Below are positions 49,960 to 58,059 of a stretch of 64,000 nt of DNA, one piece after another; the stretch's first letter is position 1, and each line of letters opens with the position of its first letter. Origin of the DNA: Streptomyces triculaminicus (GTDB lineage: Bacteria > Actinomycetota > Actinomycetes > Streptomycetales > Streptomycetaceae). The notes beneath the pieces were generated by a model, which saw only the letters and a list, made by a program, of their open reading frames with translations, was not told where the DNA came from and searched no databases. The translations under genes were made by a program, and so were the position numbers. The stretch spans positions 992,001 through 1,056,000 of the forward strand of contig NZ_JAFMOF010000004.1 in assembly GCF_017349075.1 (NCBI RefSeq), in the 5' to 3' direction.

Positions 49960-50699
49960 GCGATCTCCCGGCCCTTGGCGAGGTCGTCGTGGTTGTCGAT
50001 CTCGACCCACTTGACGTCGCCGATCGGCGCGATGTCGATCTTGAAGCCGCCGTTGACGAGCTCCTGGTAGCCGTCCTCGTAGTAGAGGTCGGGGTCGCGC
50101 TCGAAGGTGGTCTTCAGCGCGTCGGCGAGCTCCGCGCCGGCCTCGGCCTCGATGAGGGTGACGCCGATGTACTCGCCGGTGGCCTCGCTGGGCTCCATCA
50201 GCTTGGTGATCTTCTGGACGCCCTTCTCGGCGTCCACGACGACCTTCATCTCCTCGTCGGCGAGGCTCTTCACCGTGTCGAGGGCGAGGATGATCTTCTG
50301 ACCGTCGCCGCGGGCGGCGAGCAGGGTCTTCTCGACCGAGACCGGGTGGACGGTGTCGCCGTTGGCGAGGATCACACCGCGGCCCAGGACCTCACGGGCG
50401 CACCACAGGGAGTAGGCGTTGTTCCACTCCTCGGCCTTGTCGTTGTCGATCAGGGTGAGCTTGAGGCCGTACTTGGCCTCCAGCGCCTCCTTGCGCGCGT
50501 ACACGGCCTCCTTGCGGTAGCCGACGACGATCGCGACCTCGGTCAGGCCGACCTCGGCGAAGTTGCCGAGGGTCAGGTCGAGGACGGTGAGCGACTCCTC
50601 GGCCCCTTCGGGACCGACCGGCACCAGCGCCTTGGGCAGGGTGTCGGTGTAGGGGCGCAGACGCCGTCCGGCGCCGGCTGCCAGCACGAGGCCGATCAT
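49947..50699 (-). CDS. Sugar/polyol-phosphate nucleotidyltransferase
   Basis: 250 residues. N-terminal signature MIGLVLAAGAGRRLRPYTDT, then LPKALVPV, as in CTP- or TTP-dependent nucleotidyltransferases; ILANGDTVHP carries the metal-binding Asp; EYIGVTLIEAEAGAEL and DVKWVEIDNHDDLAKGREI complete the fold. It resembles LicC/inositol-phosphate cytidylyltransferase-type enzymes more than RmlA (no regulatory extensions). It most likely makes the CDP-activated alcohol used by the two CDP-alcohol transferases of the operon. ATG overlaps the DUF5941 stop (ATGA). Confidence 0.9.
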   Translation of the reverse strand: MIGLVLAAGAGRRLRPYTDTLPKALVPVGPEGAEESLTVLDLTLGNFAEVGLTEVAIVVGYRKEAVYARKEALEAKYGLKLTLIDNDKAEEWNNAYSLWCAREVLGRGVILANGDTVHPVSVEKTLLAARGDGQKIILALDTVKSLADEEMKVVVDAEKGVQKITKLMEPSEATGEYIGVTLIEAEAGAELADALKTTFERDPDLYYEDGYQELVNGGFKIDIAPIGDVKWVEIDNHDDLAKGREIACQY

Positions 50700-52471
50700 G
50701 CGGGTTCTCCTGTTTCGTCGTGTACTGCGGGCGCCCCGGAGGACACCCAGAACCGGATGCTCTCCGAGAGCACCGCGAGCGCGATGGCGACCGCGAGGGC
50801 CGTCAGCGCGATGGTGAAGCCTTGACCGTGCCAGAGGGCGGCGGCGATCGTGACCGCCAGGACCCGTCCCTCGTGTCCGCCGATCGCCCGCACCAGCCAG
50901 TGCGGGGGCGCACCGGTGCCGCCGCGGATGCGGTACACCGTGTCGTAGTGATGGTAGGCGACCGCGGCCACCAGGCCGAAAGCCGCAGGAAGCGCCCCGT
51001 CGGCCCCGGATTTCGCCGCGAGCACGAGGATCATGCCGTACTCGGCGGCCCGCAGGACGGGCGGTACGAGCCAGTCGAGGGGGCCCTTGAGGGGCTGCGC
51101 CACGGCGACGCCCGCGAAGACGGCGTAGACCACGGCCTGCAGGACGGCCCGCCAGGTGCCGGCGTTGCCGGCGAAGAGCGGACCGACGAGCAGCGAGGCC
51201 GTCGCCAGCAGCGCCCAGAAGGGCGCGCTGTAGGCCGTGGCGGGCACCGTGCGGCCGACGCTGCCGGCCGCGAGCTCGGCGAGCGGGCCGGAGTCGGCGA
51301 GGTCCGCCAGCGCCTGGGCGGCGCGGTCGGTGCGCTTGGCCTTGCGGGTCAGCGAGCGCAGCACGCGGCCCGCGGTGGTGTAGCAGGCGGCGAACGCGCA
51401 GCCGATCAGCAGCACCGTGAAGACGACGCGGGGCGTGGTGAGGGCGGTGAGGACCGCGATCAGCGCCCAGCGCTCGCCGATGGGCAGCACGATCATGCGG
51501 CGCGCCCAGACCGTCCAGCCGACGCTGTCGAGCTTGTCGGAGAGGGCGGCGGTGGGGCTGGTGTTGGCGGTGGCGTCGTGGTTCGCCTCGTTGAAGGAGA
51601 AGTCGACGACGTGCCGGCAGGTCTGCAGGACCATCGCGCCCAGCGCCAGCGCCCAGACGTCGTCGCCGCCGCGGGCGGCGCCGAGCGCCAGGCCCGCGTA
51701 GTAGGCGTACTCCTTGGCGCGGTCGAACGTGGCGTCGAGCCAGGCGCCGAGCGTGGAGTACTGCAGGGAGTAGCGGGCGAGCTGGCCGTCGGTGCAGTCC
51801 AGCACGAAGGAGGCGATCAGCAGCACGCCGGCCGCGACGTACCCGCCCCGGCTGCCGGTGGCCGCGCAGCCGGCCGCGATCAGTGCGGTGAGCAGCGAGG
51901 CCGTGGTGACCTGGTTGGGGGTGAGGCCCCGGCGGGCGCACCACCGCGCGATGTAGCGGGAGTACGGGCTGATGAAGAAGGTGGTGAAGAACCCGTCGCG
52001 GGACTTCACGGCGGCGCGCAGCCGGACGGCCTCGTCGTCGACGGCCTCGACCTCGCCCAGCGTCTTGGCCCGGGCCTCCTCGCCCTCGGGCACGGCGGCG
52101 ACGAGGACGCCCAGCTCGGGACGGTGGACGGCGACGCCGTCGGCCTCCATCCGGGCGGCGAGGTCACCGGGGCCGGTGGCAGTGGAGGCGGCGGAGGCGA
52201 GCTCGGCGCGCGCCTCGGGCAGGGCGCCGAGCGCCCCTTCGACGGCGCAGGCCGGGAAGCGGGGGTCGGTCAGGGCCAGCCGCAGGGCGTGCACGTGGCC
52301 CACGAAGCGGGGGTCGACCACGGCGACCCGCTCTCCGGCCGGGACCGCGGCCAGCTCACCGGCGATGCCGGCGCCAAACGCGGCCGTACGGACGTCGAAG
52401 CCCAGCGACCGCAGGTCGTCCTCGAGGGAGGAGCCGGCGGGCGGCGGACCGATGAGGATGGCGGTCGACAG
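50696..52471 (-). CDS. DUF5941 protein with CDP-alcohol phosphatidyltransferase domain, probable CTG start
   Basis: 591 residues if translation starts at the CTG at 52471. A soluble N-terminal domain (STAILIGPPPAGSSLEDDLR, LGFDVRTAAFGAGIAGELAA) is followed by a membrane domain. That domain carries an intact CDP-OH_P motif (DCTDGQLAR...GAWLDATFD, all four Asp present, near residue 255) and about ten hydrophobic helices to the end. No ATG, GTG or TTG lies between an in-frame stop and this conserved N-terminus, whereas AAGGAG lies nine bases before the CTG. Starting at the GTG at 52321 would delete the first 50 residues. First gene of the leftward operon; the reaction is not established. Confidence 0.85.
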   Translation of the reverse strand: MSTAILIGPPPAGSSLEDDLRSLGFDVRTAAFGAGIAGELAAVPAGERVAVVDPRFVGHVHALRLALTDPRFPACAVEGALGALPEARAELASAASTATGPGDLAARMEADGVAVHRPELGVLVAAVPEGEEARAKTLGEVEAVDDEAVRLRAAVKSRDGFFTTFFISPYSRYIARWCARRGLTPNQVTTASLLTALIAAGCAATGSRGGYVAAGVLLIASFVLDCTDGQLARYSLQYSTLGAWLDATFDRAKEYAYYAGLALGAARGGDDVWALALGAMVLQTCRHVVDFSFNEANHDATANTSPTAALSDKLDSVGWTVWARRMIVLPIGERWALIAVLTALTTPRVVFTVLLIGCAFAACYTTAGRVLRSLTRKAKRTDRAAQALADLADSGPLAELAAGSVGRTVPATAYSAPFWALLATASLLVGPLFAGNAGTWRAVLQAVVYAVFAGVAVAQPLKGPLDWLVPPVLRAAEYGMILVLAAKSGADGALPAAFGLVAAVAYHHYDTVYRIRGGTGAPPHWLVRAIGGHEGRVLAVTIAAALWHGQGFTIALTALAVAIALAVLSESIRFWVSSGAPAVHDETGEPA

Positions 52472-52749
52472 ACGAACTCACTCCTTGCGGCTGGCGTGGC
52501 CGCCTCGGGGCCGCGGTTCACGGCGGGCAGCGGGCGTGGCGCGCCAGGGCCCCGGCGAGGGGGCGGCGTGCGGCACGTCGGCAGAGGCTATCGGATCAAC
52601 GGAAGCCGCCGTTCACCGCACGTGCACCCGGGTGTCCCGCCACTGACAGGACGCGCGGGAGGCGCGCCCGGTTCCCGGACCGCGTCCGTCCGGGCGGGCC
52701 CGGACGGAGGAAACGCTTCCGGTCGCCGGGCTGGAATAGGGTGCCGTGC

Positions 52750-53736
52750 ATGACGTGGCTGATCACAGGCGGAGCGGGCTACATCGGGGCGCACGTGGCG
52801 CGGGCGATGACGGAGGCCGGGGAGCGGGTGGCCGTCCTGGACGACCTGTCCTCGGGCGTCACCGCCAGGCTGCCGCGGGAGGTCCCGCTGGTGCGGGGCT
52901 CGGTGCTGGACCGCGCGGTGCTCGACCGCGCGTTCGCGGAGCTGGGCGTGACGGGTGTGGTGCACCTGGCGGCGAAGAAGCAGGTCGGGGAGTCGGTGGA
53001 GAAGCCGCTGCTCTACTACCGGGAGAACCTGCACGGGCTGACCGTGCTGCTGGAGGCGGTGGTCGACGCGGGCGTCGGCAGCTTCGTCTTCTCCTCCTCG
53101 GCGGCCGTCTACGGCATGCCCGACGTCGATCTCGTCACCGAGGAGACGCCCTGCCTGCCGATCAACCCGTACGGCGAGACCAAGCTGGCCGGCGAGTGGC
53201 TCGTACGGGCGACCGGGGCCGCGCACGGCATCTCCACCGCCTGCCTGCGCTACTTCAACGTCGCGGGCGCGGCCCGGCCGGAGCTGGCGGACACCGGCGT
53301 CTTCAACATCATCCCGATGATGTTCGACCGGATCACCCGCGGCGAACGGCCGCGGATCTTCGGCACCGACTACGACACCCCCGACGGCACCTGTGTCCGT
53401 GACTACATCCACATCGAGGACCTGGCCACCGCGCACCTGGCCGCCGCCCGCCGGCTGGCCGAGCGGCCCGGTGCGGGCGACCTGACGCTGAACGTCGGCA
53501 CCGGGCAGGGGGTCTCCGTCCGCGAGATGGCGGACCTGATCGGCGCGGTCACCGGCCGTACGGACCTGACGGCCGAGACCGGGCCACGCCGTCCGGGTGA
53601 TCCGGCGCGTGTCGTCGCCTCCGGCGAGCGCATCGCCAAGGAGCTCGGCTGGCGGGCGCGGCACGACGTGCGGAGCATGGTCACTTCGGCGTGGGAGGGA
53701 TGGTGCCTGCACCACCCCGAGGCGCACCGCGGCTGA
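52750..53736 (+). CDS. galE: UDP-glucose 4-epimerase
   Basis: 328 residues. Extended SDR: the NAD motif is WLITGGAGYIGAHVA at residues 3-17; the catalytic Ser region is FSSSAAVYG and the catalytic Tyr/Lys is in NPYGETK; LRYFNVAGA and DGTCVRDYIHIEDLA are GalE hallmarks. It interconverts UDP-glucose and UDP-galactose. The start codon sequence GTGCCGTGCATG offers two choices; ATG at 52750 is preferred. Divergent from the polymer operon across 278 bases, so it may supply sugar for that glycosyltransferase (inference). Confidence 0.95.
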   Translation: MTWLITGGAGYIGAHVARAMTEAGERVAVLDDLSSGVTARLPREVPLVRGSVLDRAVLDRAFAELGVTGVVHLAAKKQVGESVEKPLLYYRENLHGLTVLLEAVVDAGVGSFVFSSSAAVYGMPDVDLVTEETPCLPINPYGETKLAGEWLVRATGAAHGISTACLRYFNVAGAARPELADTGVFNIIPMMFDRITRGERPRIFGTDYDTPDGTCVRDYIHIEDLATAHLAAARRLAERPGAGDLTLNVGTGQGVSVREMADLIGAVTGRTDLTAETGPRRPGDPARVVASGERIAKELGWRARHDVRSMVTSAWEGWCLHHPEAHRG

Positions 53737-53889
53737 CCTCCCGGAACCGCGGTCACGACATCGCCGCAGGTCAGGGCAATGACAACGGTGTTCAGTGCCG
53801 CGTTGCCCCCTACCCCCCACCCGTTGTTCACTGGGCCTCGGCCGGCACCCGCCGGCCGTTTCTGGGCACGTGTTCGGGAGGCGGCATTC

Positions 53890-54837
53890 ATGGGAGCGGG
53901 GCACGACCACGGCCACTCGCACGGGGGACCCCCCGCCGGCGTGAGCGGCACCGCGGCCGCCGCCTACAAGGGGCGGCTGCGGATCGCGCTGGGCATCACG
54001 CTGACGATCCTCGTCGCGGAGATCGTCGGCAGCGCGCTGACCGGTTCGCTGGCGCTGCTCGCGGACGCCGGGCACATGGCGACGGACGCGGTCGGCGTCT
54101 CGATGGCGCTGGTGGCGATCCACTTCGCCAACCGGCCCCCCAGCGCGCGGCGCACCTACGGCTACGCCCGCGCCGAGATCCTGGCGGCGCTGCTGAACTG
54201 CCTGCTCCTGCTGGGCGTCGGCGGCTTCATCCTGGTCGAGGCGATCGACCGGCTGATCACCCCGGCCCCGGTGCCGGGCGGCACCACCGTGATCTTCGGC
54301 CTCGTCGGCCTGGTCGCCAACCTGGTCTCGCTGGCCGTGCTGATGCGCGGCCAGAAGGAGAGCCTCAATGTGCGAGGGGCGTTCCTCGAGGTCCTCTCGG
54401 ACGCGCTGGGCTCCCTCGCGGTGGTCGTCTCCGCCCTTGTGATCATGGTCACAGGGTGGACCCAGGCGGACCCGGTGGCCTCGCTGCTGATCGCCGTGAT
54501 GATCGTGCCGCGCACGCTGAAGCTGCTGCGCGAGGCGCTGGACGTCCTGCTGGAGGCCGCGCCGAAGGACGTGGACATGGCCGAGGTGCGGGCGCACATC
54601 ATGGCGCTGCCCGGCGTGGAGGACCTGCACGACCTGCATGTGTGGACCATCACATCGGGCATGCCGGTGCTCTCGGCGCACGTGGTGGTCGACCCGGCAC
54701 GGCTGGACTCCGCCGGGCAGGAGAAGATGCTGCACGAGCTGCAGGGCTGTCTGGGCGAGCACTTCGCCGTGGAGCACTGCACCTTCCAGCTCGAGCCGAG
54801 CGGGCATGCCGCGCACGAGGCGAGGCTCTGCCACTGA
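53890..54837 (+). CDS. Cation diffusion facilitator zinc transporter
   Basis: 315 residues. His-rich N-terminus (AGHDHGHSHGG), six membrane segments, and the metal-site motifs HMATDAVG in TM2 and LEVLSDALGSLAVVV in TM5 (HxxxD and DxxxS-type ligands), with a cytoplasmic C-terminal domain (GVEDLHDLHVWTI). CzcD/ZitB-like proton antiporter exporting Zn2+ or similar metals. ATG at 53890 with GGGAGG eight bases upstream; the longer frame start is unsupported. About 150 bases after galE. Confidence 0.94.
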   Translation: MGAGHDHGHSHGGPPAGVSGTAAAAYKGRLRIALGITLTILVAEIVGSALTGSLALLADAGHMATDAVGVSMALVAIHFANRPPSARRTYGYARAEILAALLNCLLLLGVGGFILVEAIDRLITPAPVPGGTTVIFGLVGLVANLVSLAVLMRGQKESLNVRGAFLEVLSDALGSLAVVVSALVIMVTGWTQADPVASLLIAVMIVPRTLKLLREALDVLLEAAPKDVDMAEVRAHIMALPGVEDLHDLHVWTITSGMPVLSAHVVVDPARLDSAGQEKMLHELQGCLGEHFAVEHCTFQLEPSGHAAHEARLCH

Positions 54838-54947
54838 GCTCCGGCCGCCCGCTACGGGCCGGGCGGGCCGACCGGAGTCATCTGTCGCTGTTGTGGGCAT
54901 TCCGTACGGCAGACTTGAGGGTCGAAGACCGACAACGAGGATGGTCA

Positions 54948-55556
54948 ATGCCGATCACATCAGCCACGGGCCGCTCCGCCGGCTCCGCCCCGGTCCCCGC
55001 CGACGCCACCGCTGAGCCGATCATGCTGGAGCTGGTCGACGAGAACGGCAGAACCATCGGGACCGCCGAGAAGGTCTCCGCCCATCTCGCGCCCGGCCGG
55101 CTGCACCGCGCCTTCTCGGTCTTCCTCCTCGACGACGCCGGCCGGCTGCTGCTGCAGCAGCGGGCCCTGGGGAAGTACCACTCCCCCGGCGTCTGGTCGA
55201 ACACCTGCTGCGGCCACCCCTACCCCGGCGAGCCGCCGTTCGTGGCGGCCGCCCGGCGCACGGGAGAGGAGCTGGGCCTGGCCCCCTCGCTGATGCGCGA
55301 GGCGGGCACCGTGCGCTACAACCACCCCGACCCGGCCTCGGGCCTGGTCGAGCAGGAGTACAACCACCTCTTCGTGGGGACCGTGCGGGCCGAGCCCAGC
55401 CCGGACCCGGAGGAGATCGCGGAGACGGCGTTCGTGACGCCCGGGGAACTGGCCGGGCTGCTGGAGAAGCATCCGTTCTCGGCGTGGTTCACCACGGTGC
55501 TGGACGCCGCAAGGCCGGCGATCCGGGAGCTCACCGGGGACGCAGCGGGCTGGTAG
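54948..55556 (+). CDS. idi: Isopentenyl-diphosphate delta-isomerase, type I
   Basis: 202 residues. Nudix-fold Idi-1: the catalytic Cys in WSNTCCGHPYPGEPP, the Nudix helix AARRTGEELGL and the catalytic Glu in LVEQEYNHLFVG. It interconverts IPP and DMAPP and so balances the precursors made by the MEP enzymes of the hopanoid operon. ATG at 54948 with CGAGG seven bases upstream. Its 3' end overlaps the convergent ATPase gene by 26 bases. Confidence 0.96.
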   Translation: MPITSATGRSAGSAPVPADATAEPIMLELVDENGRTIGTAEKVSAHLAPGRLHRAFSVFLLDDAGRLLLQQRALGKYHSPGVWSNTCCGHPYPGEPPFVAAARRTGEELGLAPSLMREAGTVRYNHPDPASGLVEQEYNHLFVGTVRAEPSPDPEEIAETAFVTPGELAGLLEKHPFSAWFTTVLDAARPAIRELTGDAAGW

Positions 55557-56043
55557 CCGAGGGGCGCAGCGGCAGGGCGGCCCAGACCACCTTGCCGCCG
55601 CTCGCCGTGTGCTCGACGTCGCAGCGGCCGCCGGCCTCGTCGACGGTGGCCTGGACGAGCAGCAGGCCGCGGCCGCCCGTGCGCGGCTCGTCGTCGGGGA
55701 ACGCCTCGAGCGGTCCGGGCCGGTACGGGTGGCTGTCCTCGACGGCCACGCGCACCCACTCGGGGCCGACGGAGACCTCCAGCCCCACCTCCGGGGAGAG
55801 CAGCGCCGCGTGCCGGACGGCGTTGGTGACCAGCTCGGAGACGATGAGCAGCAGCCCCTGCAGCAGGTCCTCGCGCAGGGGTACGTGCCGGCGGCGCATC
55901 AGGTCGCGGACGGCGTGCCGGGCGCGCGGGACGGTGGAATCGAGCGCGGGGGCGGTGTACCGCCAGGTCCCGTCGTACTCGGCGGGCTTGCGGGGCAGGG
56001 GCGCGTGCCCCGGCTCGGGCGGGACGCTCCCGAGTGTCTCCAT
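55531..56043 (-). CDS. Anti-sigma-factor-type ATP-binding protein
   Basis: 170 residues. GHKL ATPase of the Streptomyces HATPase_c_2 family: N-box LLLIVSELVTNAVRH, G1-like RVAVEDSHPYRP, G2 box GGRGLLLVQATVDEAG and the C-terminal GGKVVWAALPL. Probably a serine-protein kinase/anti-sigma regulator of the RsbW kind; partner unknown. ATG at 56043 has GAGGGG at a rather long spacing. Convergent and overlapping with idi, so no terminator can lie between them. Confidence 0.9.
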   Translation of the reverse strand: METLGSVPPEPGHAPLPRKPAEYDGTWRYTAPALDSTVPRARHAVRDLMRRRHVPLREDLLQGLLLIVSELVTNAVRHAALLSPEVGLEVSVGPEWVRVAVEDSHPYRPGPLEAFPDDEPRTGGRGLLLVQATVDEAGGRCDVEHTASGGKVVWAALPLRPSATSPLRPR

Positions 56044-56228
56044 GTCCGATACCAACCCCTCGCCGTGGCTCGACCGCACGGACCGAGTGTTGGGAACCGC
56101 GGGCTCCGCACCGGCGAGCTGACAGGAAGTCGATGCCTATCGACGGCTTTTGATCGCGTGCGTATGCCGCGGTCACTCTCACGACTGTTCCTGGTGTCCC
56201 CTTTCGCCCTTCACTGAGCGATCCTGGC

Positions 56229-56265
56229 GCGGGTACGGCCCGGAGGGACGCGGGTACGGCCCGGA
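56229..56265. repeat. 16-base direct repeat upstream of the enoyl-CoA hydratase
   Basis: GCGGGTACGGCCCGGA occurs at 56229-56244 and 56250-56265 (21-base period, two helical turns), ending 13 bases before the downstream ATG. It could be an operator or a replication-slippage duplication. Confidence 0.6.
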
Positions 56266-56278
56266 TAGCATCCCACGC

Positions 56279-57031
56279 ATGGAGCCCGCACTGCGTCTGG
56301 ACGTCGACGGCACCACCGCCACCGTCCGCATCGCCCACCCCGCCAAGCGCAACGCCATGACCACGGACATGTGGCGGCGGCTGCCCGAGCTGCTGCGGCG
56401 CTGCGCGGCGGACCCGGCCGTACGGGTGCTGGTGCTGACCGGCGAGGGCGACACCTTCTGCGCGGGGGCCGACATCTCCGCGCTGACCGCCGACGGCGGC
56501 CGGGAGTCGAGGGACCTGGCGGTCGCGGCCGAGGAGGCCCTGGCCGCCTTCCCCAAGCCCACCATCGCGGCGGTGCGCGGCCACTGCGTGGGCGGCGGCT
56601 GCCAGCTCGCGGCCGCCTGCGACCTGCGGTTCGCGGCGGAGGGGGCGTCGTTCGGCATCACCCCGGCGCGGCTGGGCATCGTCTACGCCGCCTCCTCCAC
56701 CCGCCGCCTCGTCGATCTGGTCGGCCCGGCGACGGCCAAGTACCTGCTGTTCTCGGCCGAACTGATCGACGCCGAACGGGCGCTGCGCACGGGCCTGGTG
56801 GACGAGGTGTGGCCGGCGCAGGAACTGGACGGGCGGGTGGCGGAGTTCGCCCGGACGCTGGCCTCGCGCTCACAGCTGACCCAGGCTGCGGCCAAGGAGT
56901 TCGCGGCCGGTCCGGTGGACGCGGACCGCCTCGCGTACTGGGCCGGGCAGGCGCACGGCAGCGGCGACGGCACCGAGGGGGTCGCCGCGTTCCTGGAGCG
57001 CAGGACGCCGCGCTTCGAGTGGACGGGGTGA
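56279..57031 (+). CDS. Enoyl-CoA hydratase/isomerase family protein
   Basis: 250 residues. Crotonase fold: RIAHPAKRNAMTTDMWRRL, the oxyanion-hole block GDTFCAGADISAL, and GHCVGGGCQLAAACDLRFAA with SFGITPARLGIVYA for the second active-site loop. The catalytic Glu positions are not both obvious, so hydratase versus isomerase cannot be decided. ATG at 56279; a longer upstream frame has no ribosome site. Confidence 0.92.
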   Translation: MEPALRLDVDGTTATVRIAHPAKRNAMTTDMWRRLPELLRRCAADPAVRVLVLTGEGDTFCAGADISALTADGGRESRDLAVAAEEALAAFPKPTIAAVRGHCVGGGCQLAAACDLRFAAEGASFGITPARLGIVYAASSTRRLVDLVGPATAKYLLFSAELIDAERALRTGLVDEVWPAQELDGRVAEFARTLASRSQLTQAAAKEFAAGPVDADRLAYWAGQAHGSGDGTEGVAAFLERRTPRFEWTG

Positions 57032-57102
57032 CCTCCGGCGACGTCGGCGTCCTCCCGCCCGGGGACTTCCCGCACGTACTGACCGGTCGGTAGCCTTCGG
57101 GC

Positions 57103-57960
57103 ATGGAGACTCTGCCCGAAGGCGCCGTCCGGCGCTGTGCCCACCGCGTCAACTCCGTTCATTCCACGGTCTACTTCTCCCCCGACGTCCGCCGGGAGCT
57201 GGGCGCCCTCGGCGTGGAACACCACCGGGCGGTCTACTTCGCCTCGCGCTCGGCCGCGTTCGGCAGGGTCGGCCCGGGCGTCGTCACCGCCACGTTCCAC
57301 AGCTTCAAGCACGACCTGGTGGCCGAGCACCTGCCGCGCGTGTGGGACGTCGTGACGCCCGACCAGGTCCTCGCCGCCCGCCTGCGGGCCGCCGACACCA
57401 CGCTGCGCCGCGTGCTCGGCGACGAGCTCGTCGTCTCCCCGGAGATGGCCGAGGCCGCCGCCCTGGCGCTGCGCGCCGCCGAGGCCTGCGAACGCGCCGC
57501 CCGCCCGCTGTACTCCGCCCACGCCGACCTGCCCGTGCCCGACGCCCCGCACCTCGCCCTGTGGCACGCCACCACCCTGCTGCGCGAGCACCGGGGCGAC
57601 GGGCACCTGATGGCCCTCACCCGCGCCGGGCTCGACCCGGTCGAGGCGCTCGTCAGCCACACCGCCGCCGGGCGGGGCATGTCCCTGGAGTGGCTGGTGC
57701 GCACCCGCGGCTGGAGCATGGCCGAGCTGACGGCGGGCCAGGACAGGCTGCGGGCCCGCGGACTGCTCGACGCGGACGCACGGCTGACGGAGGCCGGCGC
57801 CACCCTGCGCGAGGAGCTGGAGACGGAGACGGACCGGCTCGACACGGCCCCCTACGCGCACCTGGGCGCCGCGGCCACGGCCCGGCTGACGGAGCTGGTG
57901 AGGGCCTTCACCGCCACCGCCGTGGCCGCCGGCGCCTTCCCCGCCGACCTGAACGGCTGA
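57103..57960 (+). CDS. SCO6745-family protein
   Basis: 285 residues. Helical protein of the actinobacterial SCO6745 family (FASRSAAFGRVGPGVVTATF, HSFKHDLVAEHLPRVWDVVT, LWHATTLLREHRGDGHLMAL, GRGMSLEWLVRTRGWS). The last third looks like a winged-helix (WSMAELTAGQDRLRARGLLD, LTEAGATLREELETETDR), so it may be MarR-like or a fused sensor. Function not established. ATG with weak upstream site; 71 bases after the crotonase gene. Confidence 0.88.
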   Translation: METLPEGAVRRCAHRVNSVHSTVYFSPDVRRELGALGVEHHRAVYFASRSAAFGRVGPGVVTATFHSFKHDLVAEHLPRVWDVVTPDQVLAARLRAADTTLRRVLGDELVVSPEMAEAAALALRAAEACERAARPLYSAHADLPVPDAPHLALWHATTLLREHRGDGHLMALTRAGLDPVEALVSHTAAGRGMSLEWLVRTRGWSMAELTAGQDRLRARGLLDADARLTEAGATLREELETETDRLDTAPYAHLGAAATARLTELVRAFTATAVAAGAFPADLNG

Positions 57961-58059
57961 CCGGCGGCACGGCCGGTCGCGATCCCGCGCCGCCCTGGGC
58001 ACCTGCCACAATGCAGGTTCGCGGCCCATCGCGGCCCGGGAGACAAGCGGAGCGTGATC

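Noticed and set aside
52588..54948. A 786-residue minus-strand frame across galE and the CDF transporter
   Set aside because: Antisense shadow; the plus strand holds two complete, motif-bearing genes with ribosome binding sites.
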